This document shows positions 56,519 through 64,000 of a stretch of DNA of 64,000 bases, one piece after another. A program made the translations under genes and the position numbers. Position 1 is the stretch's first letter, and each line of letters opens with the position of its first letter. Location of the stretch: assembly GCA_001972305.1 (NCBI GenBank), contig BDDD01006641.1, positions 1 to 64,000 on the forward strand. Reading direction: 5' to 3'. This DNA is from Cephalotus follicularis (Eukaryota; Streptophyta; Magnoliopsida; Oxalidales; Cephalotaceae). The notes beneath the pieces were generated by a model. The model was not told where the DNA came from. It saw only the letters and a program-made list of their open reading frames with translations, and ran no database searches.

Positions 56519-58782
56519 TGTCACACCCGTCCCGACCGAGGAGGATGCGACCACCACGTGGTAAGCCTCCTTTCGGAAACCTCCACGTGATATCTTAAAA
56601 CCAGTTTGAAAACTACTTAAAAACCATACAATTAATTTAAAAACCATAAAATTGAACTTTTCTAAAACTTGAAAATAATTCTAACTCTTAAATTTTTACG
56701 AAAATCGGGCATGGAATATCCGTTTATCGGAATATACCCCTTGTAAAGGAAAATACAATTTATAAATGGGCTCAGCCATTAGTAATCCACACTCCCGTAG
56801 GAGTTAAAGCAGTAATGATAAAAAGGTCAGGCTCAGCCTCGACCAAACGGAAGTAAAAGAACTGAAGTAAATTTAATATATACAAACATGGTTATGATAT
56901 AAAATAAACTCCCCAAAATGCCCCAAGTGCATGAAATGTAGAAATGAGGCATGCAGACTCGGTAGGCATACAAGTAGCTCCTCATAATACCTAAACTGGT
57001 GAATACAACAGAAAACATAAGCTCGACTCAGAGCTGAACCACCGGTCTCAAAATTGAAAAAAAATAAAACGGGAAGGGGGTTAGTCTACATGACTAGTGA
57101 GATGAAACAAAAAAGACTCATGATACACTCGCTCACCTATACTTGAAGTTCAAAACAAAAAAAATACTTGTATCGGTATACAGATAAACAGAATGAAAAC
57201 AGAGTAAAACATAATTTAAAACAGAATTAAGACAGAAATAAAACCAGATAATATCAGAAGTAAAACAGAATAATATCATAATTTAAAACAGAGTAATATC
57301 ATAAGTAAAACGGAGTAATACAGGTAATGCAAGGGTCCTTGATAGTAATAATGACTCCTGGGCCCCGTCAGGCTGAACATCCAGCAGAAAGTGGCGTAGG
57401 TACCGTCGTCCCTATGTGCCAACAGAGCTCAATACACGTGCAGAGAATAAACCACTAAAGTGGTAATAGTATCATCAATAATCGAAGTCCCCAAGAGCAT
57501 CAACAATGTATACTCTTTAAAATATGTATTTAAAGCAGAAGTCGAAGTGAGTTAAGAATCCTCACTGTAAAGCTAATTTATAGAAGTCATAGGCCGTGAG
57601 TACGGCTACTAGTTTCAATTAGATATTTCTGAATATAATTGAAAATAATTTTTCAGAAATCTATACAAACATTAAAAGCATTTCATAATTAAAATGATTA
57701 AACAGAAAGTTCCACTCACAGCACGACGTGTAACTACGTCTGGTCGTCTCCACCCGGTCTAGCAACAGGAGCAGGGTCCTCTGTTATACAGACAACAGAC
57801 ATATATATATATATATGTCAGACCAGACTCGACAATTAAGTAGAAAACTCAAACACGTACCATGCCGTGCAATGTTTTATGCAATGGAATGCGTGCAGAT
57901 GTCAGATAACTATAACCGACCTATACGGCCAACAGTAGCAGAAGTACGATTATAAAAACATCGTTTAAACCTCTCATAAAGGCCAATGGCCTAAAATCAC
58001 ATGTTGGTTTATCAAATTTTTAACATTTAAAGTCCAGATAAGTTTTTAAACTATTAAAACTAAAATCCAGCGACAGTCCATTAACCAAGGGCCCAAAAGA
58101 AACCCGTAGGGTTCTCAACGGGGGCCGATTTTTACAATTAAAGCTTCAAGAGTATCCAGAATACTTTACAATCTCACAAACAGTTCAAATATGCTTAAAA
58201 ACTGATAGTAAAGTGATTAAACGAAGCTAACACAGAAACCGATGCATCGGGACAGAAAAATCAACGCTAAAGAAAGAAATTTTTTTATCGTTTGAGGTCT
58301 TACCAAAGTTCAAAATGGACTAAACTTGAACTAGAAGATCAGCGGAGGACGAAGATTGGAAATGGTGGTGGTGCCGGCAAGACGCCGCTGTCGGAGAATG
58401 GCGCACGCATGACACGGGTTGCCTTGCCGGCCTCAGTTGGTCACGGGGCTGATGTGGTTAGCTTTGTCTCGTCGAAAGGAGTCGGGAAACAGTCTCAGAA
58501 CGCTGAACGGAGCACGGAAAGGGGTTCATCGTAGCAGTACAAGCCGCGAGCTTCCGGTGGCTGTTTCAGGCACTTCTGGTGGTCAAAAGGCGATGATCCT
58601 TCAGACTTTTTGGTAGGTCAGGGTAGGGGCTTTCAGATGGTGGTGGTAGGACCCCGGTGAATGGTGATGGATGGCGGGGAATTCGGTGACAGAAGGAAGC
58701 CCCGTCAGAGGGGAGTCTAGTGGTGGTCTTGCGTCGATCCGATACTGGGAAGACTTCGAACAACAGGGTTAAAGATTTGTGT

Positions 58783-58821
<39 letters not shown>

Positions 58822-59238
58822 TGGGAAATGAGAGAGAAAAAGGGAGAATAGGAGCTTTTATAGTCCACGACCCTACCATCATTCGATCCTTGTACCGGTC
58901 GAACCCAAAAAATCATCAATGGACTGGTCATTTGATATTTTTATCAGTGTAACAAATATAAGGTAGTTTCGGCATTGAAAAGCAGATAAAATACAATATC
59001 AGTTAATATTGTTAAAAGATACGCGAATTTACGGAAAAGTTTAAAAGCATTTCAGAAAATTCTAATCGATCAAGGCTATAAATTTTTAAGTAGTATAAAA
59101 TAACATAAAACATGAGTAATGTGTATAATATGTTATGTATGTCATGCATGAAATTATGCGACTTACTGACAGATCAGACAGAAAGCTACATGGCTTACAG
59201 GGACAAGTTCAGAAATTTATTGGGACACGGGTGTCACA
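56519..59238 (-). mobile_element. SOLO-D: solo Gypsy-type LTR (2720 bp)
   Basis: It runs from TGTCACACCCGTCCCGACC to GACACGGGTGTCACA with perfect TTATT copies (56514-56518 and 59239-59243). Orientation is minus: reversed, it shows GGGCCCAGGAGTCATT and GACTAACCCCC boxes in the order of the TEKAY1 and SOLO-C LTRs. It includes a GC-rich block (58320-58760) beside a GA tract. No interior or primer site is present. Its start resembles the LTR beginning at 63586. Confidence 0.87.
58784..58819. repeat. (GA)n microsatellite in SOLO-D
   Basis: About 18 GA units on the plus strand lie beside the GC-rich block. Similar GA tracts sit at equivalent positions in the LARD1 LTRs (1674-1722 and 6846-6900), and a CT-rich tract is near 63925-63985. 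Confidence 0.85.
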
Positions 59239-59385
59239 TTATTGTTTATTAAACACTAAGTGATACTGTTTTTAAAATGATATTATTTTTAAGTCCAAAA
59301 ATATTTTTGATAACCCAAAAATAACACTAAACTGACACTAAAATGGATTTACAATCACATGCTATAACAAGATCATCAACGAAAT

Positions 59386-60182
59386 TGTTGATGCAGAAAA
59401 CTTTCCTTCAACATTACCCTACGTGGAGGGCTTTGATTTGTTAATGGAAACGCTCGAGAATATGCCTGAGAAGAACAGTAGGTTTGAATTCCCTGCACAA
59501 AGTAAGCAAACACGTTGAAGGTCCAGAAGGTTGTTCTCCCGGAGACACTTCGACGCTCAAGTTAGGCAATGCATAGAGAGTTTAGGTTCTTTTGAGAATA
59601 AAAATGGCTGACCTTTGTTTTGACTGTGAGACTAGTATTTATAGTGTTGGTTTGTAACTGCCTAAGCGTGTAAATCGGAGGTGTTAAGTATCCCCTAAGG
59701 AAATGCCGAGGATTTCGGACATTTCCCTTGATCTCCGCCGGATTTGGTGGTACATTCCCTATAAGACGTTTATCATATCTCATCTTTCCATGTTTGAAGA
59801 GGTGAATCCCTATAATGTAGGCTGATTTTATGACATCATCCTGTGGAGGACGAGGAATGAGAGGTCCTCTCGTCTCTTATCCGCTTCTAGGTCTTCAACG
59901 TCAAGAGCTTCTTCAAGGGCTGACGCCTGAAGCATTAGGTCCTCTGCAATGCTGCCGATGAAGAGGTCTCCTGTGACGCAGTCGAGGAGGAGGTCCTCGG
60001 CACTGGTGCCGAGGAGGAGTTCCTCATCACTGATGCCGAAGAGGATGTCTTCACATGTTTCTCTAGCTGAAGTTAATAAGCTTCCTCTAGCCATACACAT
60101 GTAAGTTTTAATGCCCCTAGACACTTGGCTACGTCTGCGCAGGACACGTGTCGTTCTGTGTATAGATAGATTTTTCCCTACA
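59386..60182 (-). mobile_element. Tat-like LTR (about 797 bp), no clear target copies
   Basis: Reversed, it begins TGTAGGGAAAAATC and ends TTTTCTGCATCAACA, the end form seen at 54682. A TATA box (CTATAAATAC on the minus strand, near 59636-59646) is followed by a GACGCTCAAGTTAG-type stretch (complement, near 59550), the usual order in Tat LTRs. Flanks GAAAT and TCAGA do not match and no primer site adjoins, so this is a solo or truncated LTR with altered flanks. Confidence 0.55.
59860..60060 (-). repeat. Minisatellite encoding acidic repeats inside the Tat-like LTR
   Basis: Units of about 30-33 bp carry GAGGAGGTCCTC and GTGCCGAGGAGG. Because the unit is near a multiple of three, the minus strand stays open for 98 codons (59828-60124) with repeats like SAEDLLL and SDEELLL. 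I regard it as a U3 minisatellite rather than a gene. Confidence 0.55.
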
Positions 60183-60358
60183 TCAGAAGTAATATCATCT
60201 TATGTCTTGAGCTTGCATAGTATATAAGCTGCATTAAAAGACGTGCATTACTCTCAACTTTTTTTTTTCAAAGGACTTGATGAAATTAGTTAATTTTCTT
60301 CCTTCTGATTATGGGCTACGTAAAAAAATGGCTCTAAAGTATTTCAAGTAATTGTTTA

Positions 60359-60867
60359 GGTTGCGTTTGTTTGGAGGAAAATATTTTCCTCATTTTTATG
60401 TGTTTGGTAACCTTTAGAAAATAAGTCAACGGAAAATATTTTTCAGTCGACGGAAAATCTTAATATAAATATAGGAAAATGTTTTCCTTAAAAAAAAGGG
60501 TGAAAATATTTTCTCGTCCATTTTCTCTCACAATTAAAAAAAATCATAACAAATCTTTCTCTCTCCACACTCTCTCTCTCCCTCCCTCCCTCTTTCTCTA
60601 TCTCTCTCTCTCTATCTATCTATCTCTCTCTCTCTCTTCTTTCTCCCTCTCTCTTTCTCTCTCTATCTCTATCTTAGTATAGATATGTTAATGGACACAA
60701 AATAATTTTATTAACAAGAGAAAATATTTTCTAAATTATATTCCAAATAGTGAAAAATATTTTCTACATTATACACCAAACACAGGAAAAAAATATTTTT
60801 CAAGAAAATATTTTCCAGTAAAAATATTTTCTTCAAAAAAAATATTTTCTTCCAAACAAACAGAGCC
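60359..60867. mobile_element. hAT-like MITE (509 bp)
   Basis: Terminal inverted repeats GGTTGCGTTTGTTTGGA and GGCTCTGTTTGTTTGGA (complement at the right end) continue into GGAAAATATTTTCC-type palindromes inside both ends. Flanking 8-mers ATTGTTTA and TTAGTTCA agree at five of eight positions, suggesting a decayed 8-bp duplication as made by hAT transposases. It is non-coding and includes a CT microsatellite. Confidence 0.65.
60556..60675. repeat. (CT)n/(CTAT)n microsatellite inside the MITE
   Basis: About 120 bp are almost pure pyrimidine: CT runs, CCCT runs and CTAT runs. The 67-codon frame across it is a low-complexity artefact. Confidence 0.85.
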
Positions 60868-63585
60868 TTAGTTCATGATCTCAATTTTTATTTTAGTCAA
60901 TTGATTATTTCAATTTTAATATTTGGTTCAATTAAATACTCTATTTATTTTAGTTAAATAAAGTAAATTAGGGATGACAATAAAGAAGGGAGGAGAGGAG
61001 TGAATATGTCATTTCTCGTCTTAGTTTCTCTCTCGTTAGTTTTATTTTTACTCAGCAGTGCTTTGTCTCCATTATAGAGACGGCGAGGAATCTTCATCCC
61101 CTCTTTATAGGTGTTAATAAATTCTTATTCGAGTTGTATACATTAAAGAAGAAAAAAATTTATTTGACTAAAAAAAATTACTTTTTGTTCATTATAGTAC
61201 TAATTTAAACATAATAATTTAATATCCTTTCTAATTTTTCATAAGATACACATAAATAAATGTGTTTTTATAAATTTTTAAATGAATAAAAGTATAATCA
61301 TATTTAATTTATAAATATTGATTAAACGGGCGAGTATAGATAAAGGTGAAAATTATCCTCACAATTCTCTTAGAGAATTCCGTTCTAGCTACTATCTGTT
61401 TTACAATCACGTTGACATTGTATTTATTATTTACCATATTTACAATCTCACACACACACACATATATATATATAGTCAAACTCAATTCAAATACATGAAA
61501 GTTTATTAAACAAAATACAATACAAAAATCTAACACTTCTATCATTTATATTGAAAGAAATAGGATTTAAGAGTATAATAAAGGAGAAATTCTTGCATGT
61601 ACTTAATGCACTACATAACCGTACACTTAACTAATAATACTCATATATGTAAACATAATTAATAATAATTATTTGATAAATTAAAAATAAACATCATTAA
61701 CTATACTTTTATGAATTTACGTACTACGTATCCTATTAACTAATAGTATTTAATAATTTCTCGTAACAAAGAGAGATACAAATCGTACTGTGTGGGCTTG
61801 CATTTGATCAATGTTTAAAAATCCAAATTGGTTTCAACCTGTTTAGAAGTTTGGGTCAAGGCTTGACCGCAAATCAAAATTTAAAAATCTGAATTGATTT
61901 TGATTCATATCAAGGTTTGGGTCAAGGTCTAATCGGTCAAACCGGGGATATCATAGGTAATGTTAATAATATATAAAATTATAAAAATGAAACTACGTAA
62001 GTCATAACAGCCAACACAATACACAAAATGATCTGTTGCAGTTATATTAAAATAAATATTCATTTTGTGTATTATATTCCTCATCATTATTAATAAATGT
62101 ATTACCCTTCATATACTATATATTCATTGTTTATGATTAGTTGTGAAATCAATTGTAGTAATTAAACGTATTAATTGCATATATAGGATGTTTAACCAAT
62201 AATTTTAATAAAAAAATATAGTAAAAAGTGTTTAAAATTGATAATAGGAAACCAAACAAGATAAGTTTTTTTTTAATTTAAAAAAGAAGAAGATAAAATA
62301 TCCATATAAAAATTCTATGTGAATAATTTATATTAACATGTATGTATTATCATTCACATGTCATTCATTAAGTAAAGACGCATCATTAAATCGTAAAAAT
62401 TTCGAAAAACTTAGCATTATTATAAGGACTTACCTCTAATTCTCAATACCTGTATACACCATTGTAATGAGCAGTTAATAAATAATTTTATAAATCTTAA
62501 CTTAATCTTTAAAAAAAATTTCAAAGTGATATGATTAAATATCATTGATTATGTTTCTAAAAAGTCATAATTGATTTTAAAAATACATAAAATATAACAA
62601 ATGATACTTGACCATATTACTTTCAATTTTTTTTTTTTTGTGATTAATAAAAAAAACATTTAATTAATACCCGTTTACCTAAGAATATTGGTTGGCAATA
62701 GTTGATGTTTCAATCGAAAGTGTTACGCTGCCGTGAAGTACTGGGTTTTAATGGTTAGGCCAATAACTCGCGGTTTTCGGTGTGCTAGTTTGACATTGTG
62801 GTATGGTGGAATATTTAATTAAAAAATAATAGTTGTGATTGATGTTTGTAATTTTTTCTTTATATATATACGCACACCACGGTGTTTGCTACTTCAGTTT
62901 TTATTGAAATTTTATAAAATTCCTATTACGTCCTTAATTTATTTTGAGAATTTCCTTAATAAAAAAATTTCAACTTACATAGTTCTCTTAAAGGAGCACA
63001 AATATAATAAAATAACATATGCATCTTATTTCACCCTTTTTAACATTCCATAAAAACAGTTGCTTCTCATCATCCATACTATCCAAGTAAATTTTATTTC
63101 ATCAATTTTTTCGTTTGGTCAATGAGTTAAAAATATTTTAGTGAGATAAATTTTAGTTGATTTTTTTCATCTTATCTTATCTTCTAGTTTATTTTATGAT
63201 TTATGTTTTTGTTTGGTAAATTTTCTTTAGAGAAGAGAGAATTGAAACGGTGACAAAAATAACTAATTTCTTACGATCTCTACTATTTCATAAAATGATA
63301 TATATAGCAATTTGAATAAATGAAATTTACCTTTGATTATAAAAATAACTAAGATCTATCTTTTAATACACTTCTTTTAATAAATATAAATTAAAACCTT
63401 CATGACATATTTAAGAAAATTCACTTTATGACTATTCGAATGATTTTATAAATTTACAACACTTTTAAATACCGATTTACTAAACACTCAACTTTTTGTG
63501 GGCATATAAATTAGTACTCTTTACTCATAACTTATAAAAATTGTGTTTTTTTTACTAGTTGTTGGCGTGGCGTGGGTGCATATTG
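60868..63585. other. AT-rich intergenic DNA, no gene recognised
   Basis: This is very AT-rich with only short chance frames. It contains a CA/TA microsatellite at about 61448-61475 and a local pair of GTTTGGGTCAAGG segments (near 61850 and 61915). It is the least repeat-like stretch of the window by eye, but I cannot exclude decayed elements. Confidence 0.6.
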
Positions 63586-64000
63586 TGTGACATCCGTGTC
63601 CTTGTACGGTCGGTGTCTGTGAGCCTACGAGGCTTCTGTCTGTCTGTCTGTCTGTTAATCTGTTTTCTGGCATTCATGATATGCATCATGACATTATTTA
63701 AAATTTTTGCGATTTTATTCTGATGGTTTTCTGCATAAGAAATGAATTTGCCTTTCCGAAAATAGAACAATGTTTTACGAAAACTGCTGCTGATTTCGGA
63801 AAATAGCCCAAGTGGTATGTCCTAAACATCCGATTTCTGTCCGTAACGGTTAAATTCTAAACAAAACTCTTTCTGTTATGGTGGAAATTATATATATGTG
63901 TTAAAATTGCAAATTTTCTTATAAAATTTGCCTTTCTCTCTCATCTCTCCCGCTGTCTCTCTCCTCTCTCCCGTCTCTCTCTGTTGTCACCCTTCTGCCG
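63586..64000 (+). mobile_element. Start of a Gypsy-type LTR related to SOLO-D, cut by window end
   Basis: TGTGACATCCGTGTCC matches the reversed start of SOLO-D (TGTGACACCCGTGTCC), and both continue with TTTCTGTCTG and CATGA...ATGACAT segments. A CTGT run lies at 63631-63652, and a CT-rich leader at about 63925-63985 corresponds to the GA tract of SOLO-D. TATTG (63581-63585) would be the left target copy. Confidence 0.75.

Noticed and set aside
60423..60455. A CAGTCGACGG site in the MITE as part of the palindrome system
   Set aside because: It is a single site without neighbours at 20-bp steps; chance is sufficient.
60479..60682. 67-codon frame of Ser/Leu repeats
   Set aside because: It is a translated CT/CTAT microsatellite within a MITE.
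60868..63585. Possible host gene in the least repetitive stretch
   Set aside because: No frame above about 80 codons with plausible composition, no paired splice signals that join frames, and no recognisable domain.

Overview
The window is nuclear DNA of a flowering plant, probably a eudicot, and almost all of it is nested LTR retrotransposons. The evidence is Copia and Ty3/Gypsy gag-pol remnants, initiator-Met-tRNA primer sites (TGGTATCAGAG) directly after LTR ends, TG...CA LTR termini with 5-bp target duplications, and AT-rich DNA full of microsatellites. I see no convincing host gene, no tRNA gene and no intact rRNA gene. The setting looks like silenced heterochromatin; the species cannot be named from this sequence.

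Left nest (1-24064). The outermost unit is a Tekay/Del-like chromovirus, TEKAY1 (+). Its 5' part lies off the left edge, its pol remnant is at 7164-9267 and 11828-11988, and its 3' LTR runs 12024-24064. Four later insertions break it. (i) LARD1 (-, 452-7163) is a non-coding large retrotransposon derivative whose left LTR is itself hit by a SIRE-like Copia (1-451). (ii) SOLO-A (-, 9268-11822) is a solo LTR. (iii) SOLO-B (+, 14003-23512, TSD GTTGT) is a solo LTR. (iv) COPIA-S1 (+, 14725-20998, TSD TCTTC) sits inside SOLO-B.

Middle nest (24065-50687). A minus-strand Reina-like chromovirus remnant (24065-27409) is cut by a Tork-like Copia, COPIA-T (5' LTR 27410-30098, 3' LTR from 47050). COPIA-T contains SOLO-C (33318-44076). 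SOLO-C contains the integrase-less Gypsy GYP2 (34683-42729, TSD TCGAT). COPIA-T also carries a 5S-rRNA-derived TRIM-like element (46042-46958, TSD GCAGA). The COPIA-T 3' LTR is broken by a minus LTR (48450-49253), which is broken by a second SIRE-like Copia, COPIA-S2 (49254-50687). COPIA-S2 ends abruptly in gag.

Right part (50688-64000). This holds a 5'-truncated Tat-like Gypsy with a repeat-rich 3' region and an antisense ORF remnant (50688-54682), AT-rich duplicated sequence, solo LTR SOLO-D (-, 56519-59238, TSD TTATT), a Tat-like LTR (-, 59386-60182), a hAT-like MITE (60359-60867), AT-rich DNA without recognisable genes, and the start of another LTR at 63586.

The most striking feature is not a gene. 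Copia and Gypsy LTRs of at least five kinds carry arrays of a short palindrome centred on GTCGAC (variants GCCGAC and ATCGAC, all fitting RYCGAC). The sites repeat every 20-22 bp with a few fixed larger steps (28-29, 49, 62-65 bp). In the SIRE-like Copia the array lies in U3 just upstream of a TATA box, as four clusters of four sites. The bases flanking the core differ between families but stay palindromic. This looks like convergent or exchanged binding-site arrays for one class of host factor. AP2/ERF CBF/DREB proteins are one candidate, because RYCGAC is a described CBF site.
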